DNA of 64,000 nt, from contig NZ_CP019789.1 in NCBI RefSeq assembly GCF_002022685.1, positions 1,314,501 to 1,378,500 of the forward strand, read 5' to 3'. The notes under the pieces are model-generated. The model was not told the origin of the DNA and ran no database searches. It saw nothing but the letters and a program-made list of their open reading frames with translations. This stretch comes from Bartonella schoenbuchensis R1 (lineage in GTDB: Bacteria; Pseudomonadota; Alphaproteobacteria; Rhizobiales; Rhizobiaceae). Both the position numbers and the translations under genes were made by a program. The number at the start of each line of letters is the position of its first letter. Position 1 is the stretch's first letter. Shown in pieces: positions 8,279-17,512 of this stretch.

Positions 8279-9355
8279 ATGGATATAAGTTTTTTTAATC
8301 ACAACGCATTCTCAATGGCAACAATGATGAAAGCGATTGAGAATTACGCGTTTAAACCTGATCTGATTGGTTCACTTAACCTTTTTGAGGAAGTTGAGAC
8401 AAACAAGACAACAGTTGGCATTGAGAGACGTGACAACAAATTATCACTCATTCCAACAAGTGAACGCGGCTCACCTTTAATAGAAGCAGGTAGAGATAGT
8501 CGCAACGTTCGGTTTTTTCCAACAACACGTATTGCTAAAAGCGACACAATAAAGGCGGAAGAAATTCAAGATCGGCGAGAATTTGGTACAGAAGATCAGC
8601 TTGAAACAGCGATGAAATTTATCGCTAAAAGGCAAAAGAAGCTGATTGAGGAAATTGAACTGACTTGGGAAAATATGCAGCTTGGAGCTATCCAAGGTAT
8701 TGTTCTCGATGCTGATGGATCAGTGCTTTATGATTGGTATAAGGAATGGGGGATCACACCACCAGAGCCTATTGATTTTAAACTAAATGAGGACACAACC
8801 GATGTTTCTTATATGGTTAATCAAATTCGCATCAAGATGGTTAAAGCTTCAGGCAATACATTTTCCACTCGTTCACGAATTATTGGGTTTTGTGGAGATG
8901 AATTCTTTTTCAAGTTAAAAAATCACAAAACAATTCGTGAAACTTATCTCAACACATCTTTAGCACAAACATTAAATAGTACAGCAGGTATCGCAACGCC
9001 TGGAGCTATTGAATTAGGAAGCTTTGGAAGTTTTGATTTTGCTGGTGCGACGTTTGTTAATTACTGCAACATTCATGATTATAATATGAATACTAAATCC
9101 AAGACAAAACGAAGCATAGGTATTAAGCCTGATGAATGTCAATTTGTTCCTGTTAATGTGCCTGGTGTATTCCAAAAAACATTTGCTCCAGGTGAAAGTT
9201 GGAAGGTTGTTAATACAGTCGGTAAACCTCTTTATCCTACACTTGTTATAGATCGCGATAATGACGCGTGGGTGAGAGCTGAAGTATACAGTTATCCACT
9301 CTTCATTTGCGCGCGTCCTGAAATGCTCTTCAAAGCAGTAGTGAAAGCACAATAA
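8279..9355 (+). CDS. Major capsid protein (lambda gpE family)
   Basis: 358 residues, close to lambda gpE (341). Characteristic segments are FNHNAFSMATMMKAIE at the start, GRDSRNVRFFPTTRIAKSDTI in the middle, SRIIGFCGDEFFFKL, and a C-terminal SYPLFICARPEMLFKAV. AGGAG lies 10 nt before the ATG. It follows the decoration gene directly, as in lambda (D-E). Confidence 0.92.
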   Translation: MDISFFNHNAFSMATMMKAIENYAFKPDLIGSLNLFEEVETNKTTVGIERRDNKLSLIPTSERGSPLIEAGRDSRNVRFFPTTRIAKSDTIKAEEIQDRREFGTEDQLETAMKFIAKRQKKLIEEIELTWENMQLGAIQGIVLDADGSVLYDWYKEWGITPPEPIDFKLNEDTTDVSYMVNQIRIKMVKASGNTFSTRSRIIGFCGDEFFFKLKNHKTIRETYLNTSLAQTLNSTAGIATPGAIELGSFGSFDFAGATFVNYCNIHDYNMNTKSKTKRSIGIKPDECQFVPVNVPGVFQKTFAPGESWKVVNTVGKPLYPTLVIDRDNDAWVRAEVYSYPLFICARPEMLFKAVVKAQ

Positions 9356-9356
9356 A

Positions 9357-9701
9357 ATGCAATGGTATGGGCTGCTCAGTCAAATGATTGAAGATGTACG
9401 CGACACTTTTGGGCAGCCCGTTATCTATACACGAAAGAAAACAGGGCAATCTTTTCATATCATAGCGATTTATAGCATTAAGCATGCAGAGCCAGAAGCT
9501 GGGGGAAGAGTAAAAACAACAATCCCAAGAAAAGAACTTGATGTTTGCATCAATGATATTGGAGGCGTGCTTCCTGAACTAGGAGATCGTATTGTTCTTC
9601 TTGCTTCTCAAGAGAATTTTTCTGTCGCAAATGTACAAGCTTCGGAATCAAATATGTATAAGCTTATCCTTCGTGAGGACGCTGTGTCTGATGTAAAGTA
9701 A
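9357..9701 (+). CDS. Head-tail joining protein (FII-like)
   Basis: 114 residues, about the size of lambda FII (117). It has a predicted beta-rich body (QSFHIIAIYSIKH, then GDRIVLLASQENFSVANVQ) consistent with phage head-tail attachment proteins. It starts 1 bp after the capsid gene stop, the position of FII in lambda-like head modules. Assignment is by size, fold impression and synteny rather than a diagnostic motif. Confidence 0.6.
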   Translation: MQWYGLLSQMIEDVRDTFGQPVIYTRKKTGQSFHIIAIYSIKHAEPEAGGRVKTTIPRKELDVCINDIGGVLPELGDRIVLLASQENFSVANVQASESNMYKLILREDAVSDVK

Positions 9702-9779
9702 ATTTTTTTATTACTCTCTCATCTCCACAGGTGGAGAGATAATTAACATTGTGGTTTAATTCCTTTTTTGCATTTGGTT

Positions 9780-10085
9780 TTAGCAACCACTTGCTTTTGT
9801 TAAGATTTCACCCATACGCGTGCGCCAGTTTTTACCTTGTTCCTTAAAAGAGGCAATAACTTTGGGGTCAAGACGTAGAGTAATCGCTTGTTTGGGAGAT
9901 TTAACTGGTGGGCGTCCACGCTTACGACGCTCTTCTGTTACATATTTAAAGAAGGAGGTAGGTAAAATTTCTTTAGCTGGTTTTAAGCGTGCAAGCTCTT
10001 CGTCTGTAAGTGGTGGCGAATCCACTGCATCCCAATCTTCTTTTGTGTAGCCACATCCTTCTTTAAAGGTTTTTTTGATAGTCAT
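9780..10085 (-). CDS. brnA: BrnA antitoxin (ribbon-helix-helix)
   Basis: 101 residues from ATG 10085 with GAGAGG upstream. The acidic N-terminal part ends in DSPPLTDEELARLKPAKEILP. The C-terminal RHH has KQAITLRLDPKVIASFKEQG, then NWRTRMGEIL. This is the standard BrnA layout: a DNA-binding dimer that neutralises BrnT. The gene overlaps the end of brnT by 23 bp. An imperfect hairpin (9722-9737) lies in the convergent gap before it. Confidence 0.9.
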   Translation of the reverse strand: MTIKKTFKEGCGYTKEDWDAVDSPPLTDEELARLKPAKEILPTSFFKYVTEERRKRGRPPVKSPKQAITLRLDPKVIASFKEQGKNWRTRMGEILTKASGC

Positions 10086-10329
10086 TAAAAACCTCTCTTT
10101 CTTTCTTATTTGCTTGACGAAAACTGATAATAGATATTGCTTCAATACCCAGTTTTGCAAAAATAATAACTGCTGTGTTATCAGCAAAATGTCCAATAGC
10201 TTTCATGCGGTTTGAATGTGTTGCATCAATAAAGGCGTGCTCCCAGTCAAAATAAATAACATCTGAAAAATCAAGCTTATGTTTATCAATGTTCGAAACT
10301 CTTTTTGGTTCATCCCACACTATCTTCAT
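10063..10329 (-). CDS. brnT: BrnT toxin
   Basis: 88 residues from ATG 10329. Motifs are VWDEPKRVSNIDKHKLDF, typical of BrnT N termini (W-D-x-x-K-x-x-x-N-x-x-K-H), and later ISIISFRQANKKERE, which holds the conserved SxRxAxxxER ending. BrnT is a RelE-fold ribonuclease. A predicted -10 lies only 6 bp upstream of this ATG, so the transcript may be nearly leaderless. A longer start at 10344 overlaps the promoter and is less likely. Confidence 0.9.
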   Translation of the reverse strand: MKIVWDEPKRVSNIDKHKLDFSDVIYFDWEHAFIDATHSNRMKAIGHFADNTAVIIFAKLGIEAISIISFRQANKKEREVFNDYQKNL

Positions 10330-10335
10330 ATATTT

Positions 10336-10377
10336 TATGTACACTTAAAATATGATATCGTCAACAAAAAAGTGTAC
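10336..10377 (-). promoter_or_regulatory. brnTA promoter and inverted-repeat operator
   Basis: On the - strand: -35 TTGACG (10359-10364), 17-bp spacer, -10 TACATA (10336-10341). Perfect 8-bp inverted repeats GTACACTT (10339-10346) and AAGTGTAC (10370-10377) flank the core with centres 31 bp apart, about three helical turns. This suits autorepression by BrnA-BrnT. Sites are seen; regulation is inferred. Confidence 0.55.
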
Positions 10378-10399
10378 TTTAATTCATATAGAGCTATAA

Positions 10400-10642
10400 A
10401 GAAAAGAATTACAGCTTCGAAGAGATACATCTATTCGAATTACAGTCAATGCCCATGACTTACATGCCTTTTCAGAAATGAAATCTGAATTTAGAAACTG
10501 AATTAAAAATCGTATTGAACAGTATTTTAATGAAAGAAAAAACTTTATAACTACGGTAAATTTTACCGGGGTGGAGAAACAAAAAACTACCACCTTACTT
10601 AACCAACTATTTATTACATGGAGTAATGAATTTTTCATTTGA
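10400..10642 (+). pseudogene. Decayed phage gene upstream of the U-like gene
   Basis: A + frame reads RRDTSIRITVNAHDLHAF..., meets a TGA at 10499-10501, continues 46 codons with protein-like composition, and stops at 10640-10642. That stop overlaps the ATG (10626) of the next gene, as functional phage genes often do. A TAA at 10397-10399 closes the frame upstream. I read this as a gene truncated by the brnTA insertion and then interrupted by a nonsense mutation. Its identity is unknown; by position it is where lambda carries Z. Confidence 0.45.
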
Positions 10643-11183
10643 CAATATAACAGGATTTAAGATGCATCCACGAGATACATTAAGAGAAACGTTTGTTGAG
10701 TTGATTAAAGCTGGCAAGACATCTGCTGGCGATGAAGTTTACAACATGCGAGACTTTAATTTCTTTAATGAAGAGCATCCGTTCGTTAATGTGTCGACCC
10801 AAAACGAAACAATAGAAGATGGGCACGATTATGGGGCAAGACGACGTATTTTAACGGTTGATGTTGAATGCTATGACACGAGAGACAATGGAGCACGTTT
10901 TGTTGATCAATTAGCCTGGGAAATTGAAGCGATTTTCCATAGCAATCCTAGTCTTAACAACACAGTTGAAAACTGTCGCTTACAAAACATTGCCATGGCT
11001 TTTGGTGATAATGGCTCCTTAGCATTGCATGGTTCTATTTTAACCTTTGAAGTCACTTATGTAACCAATATCCCTTCTGAAGAAGAAGATGCTGCCTTTT
11101 TTGAGCCTTGTGTAGGCTTTGATCCCGATACAGGTCTTAACAATAAGGATCAATATCAAACCACTGGAAATTCCCCATGTTAG
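10626..11183 (+). CDS. Minor tail protein U-like
   Basis: 185 residues. HPRDTLRETFVELIKAGKT starts the domain, then FPFVNV-like strand EEHPFVNVSTQNETIEDG, RRILTVDVECYD and LTFEVTYVTN. This order resembles lambda minor tail protein U, the tail terminator. The C-terminal 30 residues (EEEDAAFFEPCVGFDPDTG) are an extra tail. It overlaps the next gene by 7 bp. Family assignment is by pattern, not by alignment. Confidence 0.6.
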   Translation: MNFSFDNITGFKMHPRDTLRETFVELIKAGKTSAGDEVYNMRDFNFFNEEHPFVNVSTQNETIEDGHDYGARRRILTVDVECYDTRDNGARFVDQLAWEIEAIFHSNPSLNNTVENCRLQNIAMAFGDNGSLALHGSILTFEVTYVTNIPSEEEDAAFFEPCVGFDPDTGLNNKDQYQTTGNSPC

Positions 11184-11962
11184 AGCGGCGTGATAGCGAA
11201 ATTACAGATTTAAAAAGGCGTGTGGCCAATATGGTTATGGTAGGCAAGATTAGCCACGTTGATCATAAAAACGCACGCTATCGTGTTCAAAGTGGTAATA
11301 TTGTAAGTGATTGGATTCCAGATACACAGGCCCGTGCAGGAAAAACGCGTTCCTATGAAGGGCGTGATGTGGGCGAGCAAGTCATTGTCCTTTCCACATC
11401 AGGTGATTTATCACAAGGGATGATTATTGGCTCTATTCATACAGATGCCAATCAAGCAGCTGATAAGGGCAATATTCATACAACTATATACCCTGATGGC
11501 ACAACGGTTGAATATGATGATGAGACAAGCACTTATTCATTGACGATTAAGTCAGAAGGCAAATTCATTTTAACAATTTCCGATGGCGTTTCAATAAAAG
11601 GTGAAGGAGGTGAATTAGAAATCACCGCTCCAGAGGGCATAAAGATTATTTCAGAAAGCGATATGACTTTAAAGGCAGATGGAAACATGACACTAGAAGC
11701 ACAAGGAGATGTTTCTATCAAATCAAGTGATGGAGTTTCTCTTGAGTCAGGCAATGATATGTCACTCAAATCAAGTGGTAGTGCATCCCTTGAGTCAGGC
11801 AGTCATATGTCCCTTAAATCAAGTAGTGGCACCTCTCTCAAAGCGGGTGGTGAGGTGTCTGTTAAGTCAAGTGGGTTAAAACATAATAGCGTTAACGTCG
11901 GAAGCGGACATAAACACCCTGGTGTTACATCTGGTGGTGCTATGACGGGAGGCCCCATTTGA
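11177..11962 (+). CDS. Baseplate spike protein V (P2 gpV family)
   Basis: 261 residues. N-terminal OB-fold-like region (VANMVMVGKISHVDHKNARYRV, then DWIPDTQARAGKTRSYEGRDVGEQV) is followed by a run of short beta repeats (SLKSSG, SLESGS), the triangular beta-helix of the spike. Near the C terminus is GSGHKHPGV: the HxH motif that binds iron at the tip of P2 gpV-type spikes. It punctures the outer membrane when the sheath contracts. Confidence 0.93.
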   Translation: MLERRDSEITDLKRRVANMVMVGKISHVDHKNARYRVQSGNIVSDWIPDTQARAGKTRSYEGRDVGEQVIVLSTSGDLSQGMIIGSIHTDANQAADKGNIHTTIYPDGTTVEYDDETSTYSLTIKSEGKFILTISDGVSIKGEGGELEITAPEGIKIISESDMTLKADGNMTLEAQGDVSIKSSDGVSLESGNDMSLKSSGSASLESGSHMSLKSSSGTSLKAGGEVSVKSSGLKHNSVNVGSGHKHPGVTSGGAMTGGPI

Positions 11963-12300
11963 GTATAGGAATGAATTGTGAAACAGGCAAATCCATGATC
12001 GGGCTTGACCACTTGCGTCAGTCCATCATGGATATTTTAATGACGCGGATAGGTACACGGGTTATGCGTCGTGATTACGGATCACGTGTTCTTGATCTGA
12101 TTGATGATCCGGTCAATGAAACCTTTAAGGTGGCCATTTATGCAGCCGTTGCAGAGGCTTTAGATAGATGGGAGCCTCGTTTTAAGCTTAAACAAGTGAA
12201 TTTAACTTCTGTTGAAGAGGGAAAAATTTCCATATCTTTTGAAGGAATTTACGTCCCTTCAGGAAAGCCAATAACTATGGAAGGATTACAGATAGGATGA
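11959..12300 (+). CDS. Baseplate wedge protein W (gp25-like)
   Basis: 113 residues starting with TTG at 11959, overlapping the V stop, with GGGAGG about 7 nt upstream. An ATG at 11971 has no useful ribosome site. Contains IMDILMTRIGTRVMRRDYGS, RVLDLIDDP and the C-terminal ISISFEGIYV. These are standard for GpW/gp25-like baseplate wedge proteins that nucleate sheath assembly. Confidence 0.92.
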   Translation: MSIGMNCETGKSMIGLDHLRQSIMDILMTRIGTRVMRRDYGSRVLDLIDDPVNETFKVAIYAAVAEALDRWEPRFKLKQVNLTSVEEGKISISFEGIYVPSGKPITMEGLQIG

Positions 12301-13121
12301 ATGAGGATTTCATAAAACCAGAAATCATTCCAGAGCTTTCTATTGAAGAAATACGTGCTGCCTCTCTTGAGAGTTTAAAACAGCTTTTGCCTAATTACAC
12401 ACCTTTGGAAAGTGATCCAGCAGTTAAAATCATTGAGGTTGCAAGTTATAGGGAGTTTTTATTAAGGCAGCGTATTAATGAGGCTGCACGTAATACCGTT
12501 CTTGACTTTGCCAAGGGGGAAGCTCTTGATGCTTTAGGGCAATGGCATGGTGTTGAACGCTTGGAGGGTGAAAGTGATGACAGTTATCGTGAACGCATTA
12601 AGCTTCGTGTACGGGCTGGTAAAGGGGGTGGAACAGAGCCTTATTACAGATATTTCGCCTTATCAGCAGATAACCGTGTGAAGGATGCGATCATTTATCG
12701 AAAAGGGAGAAATCCTACTATTCACGTGGCTATTTTTGGCAAGAATGAACAAGGAACAGCCAGTGAGGATTTATTACAAAGAGTCAAAGAAGTGCTGACG
12801 GATAAAAGCGTGATTATGACGAATGATACAATTGAAGTTCACGCTGCAGTAACAACAGTTTTAGATTTAGAAGCAGATGTTTGGCTTTTACCTGAAATTT
12901 CTTTAGAGATCTTAACACAAATGGAGGCAAATTTACGGGCAGCTTGGAAGAAAGAGCAAGCCCTTGGTCGTGAATTGAGTTCATCATGGTGGATTTCAAA
13001 ACTGATGATCCCTGGTGTGCAGAAAGTCATTGCTGTTACCCCTACGCATGATACTGCCGTCTCCAGTGAAGAGGTTTTAGCCATTGGTAAAGTAACACTC
13101 AACTTCAAAGGTCGTCTATAG
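12297..13121 (+). CDS. Baseplate protein J
   Basis: 274 residues. Segments LPNYTPLESDPAVKIIEVASYREFLLRQRINEAARNTVLDFA and LDALGQWHGVERLEGESDDSYRERIKLRV are the classic N-terminal half of P2 GpJ, a baseplate wedge component. The ATG overlaps the W stop (ATGA). Confidence 0.93.
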   Translation: MNEDFIKPEIIPELSIEEIRAASLESLKQLLPNYTPLESDPAVKIIEVASYREFLLRQRINEAARNTVLDFAKGEALDALGQWHGVERLEGESDDSYRERIKLRVRAGKGGGTEPYYRYFALSADNRVKDAIIYRKGRNPTIHVAIFGKNEQGTASEDLLQRVKEVLTDKSVIMTNDTIEVHAAVTTVLDLEADVWLLPEISLEILTQMEANLRAAWKKEQALGRELSSSWWISKLMIPGVQKVIAVTPTHDTAVSSEEVLAIGKVTLNFKGRL

Positions 13122-13123
13122 TA

Positions 13124-14338
13124 ATGCTTGGGTGCTTACTTCCAACAAACACAACAAAATTTGAAAAGCGCCTTGCCGATGCTTGTGACTTTCATAAAAG
13201 TATTGAAGATTCAATCAATTTTATCTCTCGTGCAAAGCTTGATATCATAGACCCAAGCTTCTTGCCATGGTTAGTTGAAGAATATGGGCTTGGAGAACTG
13301 ACATCTTATGTTCCAGACTTCTATGTTTTGCTTGAAACGGGACCTGGGTGGCAGCGGGTACGTGGATCTTTAGCGGCTATTGATAAAGGGCTTGAATGGT
13401 TAGACCTTAGTGCACATTTCGTAGGAGCATGGCCAGAGCGAAAATGGTGGAATTCATTTCAGCTTTATTTTGATCAATTGCCTGATACAGACAAACTTAA
13501 AGCCATTGAAGGGATCGTCAAGCTTTCTGAATGTTTACGTTCTGATTTTTGGCGTGGTGTTCATGGTTATGACGCCCCCATTGTAGAGGGGAATATATCT
13601 CGCTTAGATGACAGCATATTTGACTCTCAAAGTGGTGCGTGCGCGACAGAAGGTGGCACAGTATTTTCCTTTGGGCGTTCTACAGAAATAAGCCTTACTT
13701 TAACTGAAGAAGACGGAAAGCTCATTGGCAATTGGATTGATGATCAAGAAGAGCTCGTTTGGGAAGGTTTGGATTACTCATGGGATAGAGCCAATTTCCC
13801 TTGGGGTTCAGCACAAAAAAGCGAACATAACCTATTGAATTTTGTTGATGATGAGGATGATGAGTTCAGCTGGAAAAGTTTAGATTATCCATGGAATGAA
13901 GCAAATGTTCCTTGGGTATCAGATCAAAAAAATGGGCGCGATATCTTGATGGCGGATTGGTTTAAAGGTCGCACCCTTTATCTGGCTTTAAGAGATAACG
14001 ATGATAAGCTGATTGGTTATCGAAGATGTAACATTGTCCAGCAAGTGACAAGAGTTTCAGATGGAGTTTACAGTCATTCAGGTCATCACTTTACACCATT
14101 TATAAAGGGTACAAAAGTTTTGCTTGCTGCGCGAACGCAATTTCATGATGTTGATAATAAACAAGCAGCATCTGTCTCTATTTTTGTTCATGCGACCCCT
14201 ACAAAGCTTATTCCCTTTGGAAGACTGTGGTTGGGGCCAGATGGGCTTATTGATGGCGTGGAGATTCTTAAAACCCCTGTCTCTCTATCTTTACGTAAAG
14301 ATGTTCGTGAACAATTCAAAATTTTATTGAGGTTTTAA
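13124..14338 (+). CDS. Tail protein I-like with extended C terminus
   Basis: 404 residues. The first 150 resemble P2 gpI (FEKRLADACDF, then IDPSFLPWLVEEYGLGEL, then WQRVRGSLAAIDKGLEWLDL), a baseplate protein that links fibres to the wedge. P2 gpI is about 176 residues, so the C-terminal 230 residues are additional. They include two similar blocks, WEGLDYSWDRANFPW and WKSLDYPWNEANVPW, an internal duplication. It starts 2 bp after J. Confidence 0.8.
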   Translation: MLGCLLPTNTTKFEKRLADACDFHKSIEDSINFISRAKLDIIDPSFLPWLVEEYGLGELTSYVPDFYVLLETGPGWQRVRGSLAAIDKGLEWLDLSAHFVGAWPERKWWNSFQLYFDQLPDTDKLKAIEGIVKLSECLRSDFWRGVHGYDAPIVEGNISRLDDSIFDSQSGACATEGGTVFSFGRSTEISLTLTEEDGKLIGNWIDDQEELVWEGLDYSWDRANFPWGSAQKSEHNLLNFVDDEDDEFSWKSLDYPWNEANVPWVSDQKNGRDILMADWFKGRTLYLALRDNDDKLIGYRRCNIVQQVTRVSDGVYSHSGHHFTPFIKGTKVLLAARTQFHDVDNKQAASVSIFVHATPTKLIPFGRLWLGPDGLIDGVEILKTPVSLSLRKDVREQFKILLRF

Positions 14339-14339
14339 T

Positions 14340-17300
14340 ATGGAGCATGAAAGCGGTTTACCGTTTGCAATTGACCGATCTGTAGGCAAAGACGAGCAAC
14401 AAAGTGTTGTATTCTATGGAGAGCGTTCCTTTATTCAAAGCGCAGAACTCAATGAAGTTCAAACCATTATTCGTGGCCGTCATGATCGTTTAGGAAGACT
14501 TGTCGCTAAAGAAGGTGACCGTATTGAGCGTGCCGATGCTTTTGTTGATCAAGAAAACAAAAAAGTTACTTTGACAGAGGGAAAGATCTTTATTGCAGGT
14601 GATATCTTCCCTGTATCAGAAACCGTTTTAAACAATGTCCCCATGTTTGGACGTGTAGAGATCGGTGTGAAACTCCAAAAACAATGGATAACCCATGAAG
14701 ATGATCCACAGTTATTAGGTCAAATTCCAGGCACATTGGCAGAAGGTGAACCAGGAGCAGCAAGGGAAACAGCAAAACTTGTATGGGCTTTACAAAATGA
14801 CAAGCAAGAAGGTGTTTTCTTCCCTGTCTATGTCTTGCAAGATGGCACTTTGATTGATCAAAAGCCCCCTTCATTGTTAGAACCTGCTTTGCAAGCTATT
14901 GCAACTTATGACCGCGCTCATGGACATTACATTGTCAATGGTTGTCGGGTGACAGCCTTAGGACAAAATGACGGCAAACAAATATTTAGTATAGAAGAAG
15001 GTGAAGCCAATATTAATGGCTTTAAACATAAACGCCTTGCTGCTTTAAGGCATGAAGAGCCAGAAGACTATTGTGAAGGCATAGTGCCAAGTGAAACACA
15101 TCTCTTTACATCCAAGAAAGCCAAGGCAACTAAATCGGAGAAGGCAAGCTTTACGTTTGAAACTTATTATTTTCCCATCGCAACTGTTCACTCTATTTTA
15201 CTCACAAAAGAAAAGACCACTAATGTCACACGTGGTGCAGTAGCCTCAGGGCGTGATGGTGTTCCCGATAAAAGTATTGTCAGTTTTGTTAAGGTGACTC
15301 AGGATAAAAAGGAATTTAAAGAAGGCGTAGACTTTAAAAAGACTGGTGATACGATTGACTGGTCTTTATCCGGTGATGAACCTAAACCAGGTAGCACTTA
15401 TGAAGTCACCTATCATTATCGTGCAAAGGTGAATGCTGATAAGATTACAGCACGAGAAATTACTGTCTTAGATGGTGCTGAAGGTGGAGATATTATTGTC
15501 AGTTACACCTATAAACTCCCTCGTATTGACCGCATAGGCTTAAATGCTCAAGGGAATGTAGTTTATATTCAGGGAATTTCAGCAGACAATCCCATAGCAC
15601 CCAGTGTTCCTGATGATATATTATCACTTGCAACGATCACAAACAATTGGCTTGATTATCCACGTGTCGATAATAATGGCACGCGTGTTGCCCCTTATGC
15701 TGAAATGTGGCGCTATTTTAACCGTGTTCTTGATCTTGATCGGTTGTTACAGCTTGAAAAGATTAAGAGCAATGTTGATTCAAAAGAACCTGTCTCCAAA
15801 AAAGGGATGATTGCTGATCCTTTTCTTGATGATAGCCTTCGCGACGAAGGAATAGAACAAACGGGGGCCATAGGTCATGGCTTATTACGCCTTGCGATTG
15901 AGCCTACATTTTACTACGCTACCTTAAATGAGCCTGTTACCCTTGATTGGGAGAATGAAGTGATCATTGCGCAAGAGTTGATGACTGCTTGCGAGAAAAT
16001 CAATCCTTATCAAAACTTTGATCCATTACCAGGCACACTTGCCCTCACCCCTGCAACTGACTTCTGGCGTGTTCAACGCACAGATTGGCTTTCAGGTGTA
16101 ACAAATGAACTGTCTATGGGCAGTCGTCCTGGCGGTGGGCGTGAAACAGAAGTAAAGGATGAACTGGTCAGTACACATCAAGAGCAAATTGATTTCTTAA
16201 GGCAAATTGATCTCAACTTTAAGATTGAAGGCTTTGGTAAAGGAGAGGTTTTAGAAAGTCTAACATTTGATGGCGTTAGTGTTTTACCAAAGGAAACACT
16301 TGCTGCCAATGCTCAAGGCATTATTGAAGGGAAATTTAAAATTCCTAAAAATATCACAGCAGGAACAAAGAACGTCATTGCTGTTGGTAAAGGAAAAACG
16401 ACGGCTACGGGCCTTTTTACGGGTCAAGGTACGATTGATGTGAAGGTTATGCGGCGTGTAACAACAGTGCGTGTATGGAAAAAATCTGATCCACAAGCGC
16501 AGGTCTTTACACCTGATGAAACGCGGCAAATAACAGGAATTGACTTTCATATTTGTAAGATTGGCAATCGTTCCAATGATTTGATGATTGACTTAGTCAC
16601 AACGGACAATGGCTATCCTACAGCTGACATTCAAGCACAAGCTTTCTATTCGATGAAAGAGGCTGAAACGGGATGGGCTGCAGCACGCTATAGTGTCCCA
16701 TTGACAGTACAAAACGATCGCTTAACAGCTTTTGTCATTAAAACAGATGATGGCGATCATTCTGTTTCTCTTGCAAAACTTGGAGATTTTGATGAAGAAA
16801 ACCAAAGATACGTCTCCAGTCATCCTTATATCACAGGACCTCGTTTTTCCTCTGTTAATGCACAAACATGGACAGCTCACCAAGATGAGGCCTTAGCATT
16901 TCGTGTACTTGCTGCTCGTTATACACAAACAGAAAAAACTGTCGATTTAGGTGAATTTGATCTTAAGGAATGTTCTGATTTACAGGTGCGTGCAGCAATT
17001 GAACTGCCCTCCAGTGAATGTTCTGTCATCTTTGAAATTGAACGCAACAACGGTACAATTTATCAACTCTTACCGTTCCAATTACTTAGTTTAACGGAAT
17101 ACATCAGTGAAAAAGTCCAGTTACGAGCCATTTTAAAAGGGACCGAGAAACTATCGCCAGTGTTATTTGCTCCCGTTGAATTGATCTCGGGTAAGATTAA
17201 AAAGGAAGCAACTTACGTCACACGTGCTTTTTCCTTTGGCGAAAAGTCGAGACTAACCAGCTATATTAAAACTTTTTTACCGGGTGGCTCAACTTTCAAA

Positions 17301-17498
17301 ATGGAGATCCAGCTGGATGATGGTGATTTTACTTCTTTGAAATTAGAAGAAATAGAACAACTCCAACAACCACTTTGGACGGAACGTAAATTTGTAAGTG
17401 AAGACAAAACAGCTGAGCAAGCGCGTTTGAAACTGACATTGACTGGCGGTCCTGCTGCACGTTCCATGGTGAGTGATTTTGGTGCAGGAATTATGTAA
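14340..17498 (+). CDS. Large tail/baseplate protein (DUF4815-like)
   Basis: 1052 residues. The N terminus (FAIDRSVGKDEQQSVVFYGERSFIQSAELNEVQTI) and the LTEGKIFIAGDIFPV strand resemble DUF4815-type phage proteins found between gpI and fibre genes. The middle has beta-rich stretches (DIIVSYTYKLPRIDRIGL, GNVVYIQGI). Function is probably as a baseplate hub extension or long fibre base, inferred from position and size. No signal peptide or catalytic motif is visible. Starts 1 bp after the I-like gene. Confidence 0.7.
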   Translation: MEHESGLPFAIDRSVGKDEQQSVVFYGERSFIQSAELNEVQTIIRGRHDRLGRLVAKEGDRIERADAFVDQENKKVTLTEGKIFIAGDIFPVSETVLNNVPMFGRVEIGVKLQKQWITHEDDPQLLGQIPGTLAEGEPGAARETAKLVWALQNDKQEGVFFPVYVLQDGTLIDQKPPSLLEPALQAIATYDRAHGHYIVNGCRVTALGQNDGKQIFSIEEGEANINGFKHKRLAALRHEEPEDYCEGIVPSETHLFTSKKAKATKSEKASFTFETYYFPIATVHSILLTKEKTTNVTRGAVASGRDGVPDKSIVSFVKVTQDKKEFKEGVDFKKTGDTIDWSLSGDEPKPGSTYEVTYHYRAKVNADKITAREITVLDGAEGGDIIVSYTYKLPRIDRIGLNAQGNVVYIQGISADNPIAPSVPDDILSLATITNNWLDYPRVDNNGTRVAPYAEMWRYFNRVLDLDRLLQLEKIKSNVDSKEPVSKKGMIADPFLDDSLRDEGIEQTGAIGHGLLRLAIEPTFYYATLNEPVTLDWENEVIIAQELMTACEKINPYQNFDPLPGTLALTPATDFWRVQRTDWLSGVTNELSMGSRPGGGRETEVKDELVSTHQEQIDFLRQIDLNFKIEGFGKGEVLESLTFDGVSVLPKETLAANAQGIIEGKFKIPKNITAGTKNVIAVGKGKTTATGLFTGQGTIDVKVMRRVTTVRVWKKSDPQAQVFTPDETRQITGIDFHICKIGNRSNDLMIDLVTTDNGYPTADIQAQAFYSMKEAETGWAAARYSVPLTVQNDRLTAFVIKTDDGDHSVSLAKLGDFDEENQRYVSSHPYITGPRFSSVNAQTWTAHQDEALAFRVLAARYTQTEKTVDLGEFDLKECSDLQVRAAIELPSSECSVIFEIERNNGTIYQLLPFQLLSLTEYISEKVQLRAILKGTEKLSPVLFAPVELISGKIKKEATYVTRAFSFGEKSRLTSYIKTFLPGGSTFKMEIQLDDGDFTSLKLEEIEQLQQPLWTERKFVSEDKTAEQARLKLTLTGGPAARSMVSDFGAGIM

Positions 17499-17512
17499 CA
17501 AGGGTTAATATA

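Noticed and set aside
9722..9737. Hairpin TCTCCAC/GTGGAGA as a terminator after the FII-like gene
   Set aside because: No T-run follows on either strand, so it does not qualify as an intrinsic terminator.
10384..10638. Minus-strand ORF of 84 codons between brnT and the U-like gene
   Set aside because: Hydrophobic and Ser/Cys/Phe-rich with no start signals; the + frame with an end overlapping the next ATG is a better reading.
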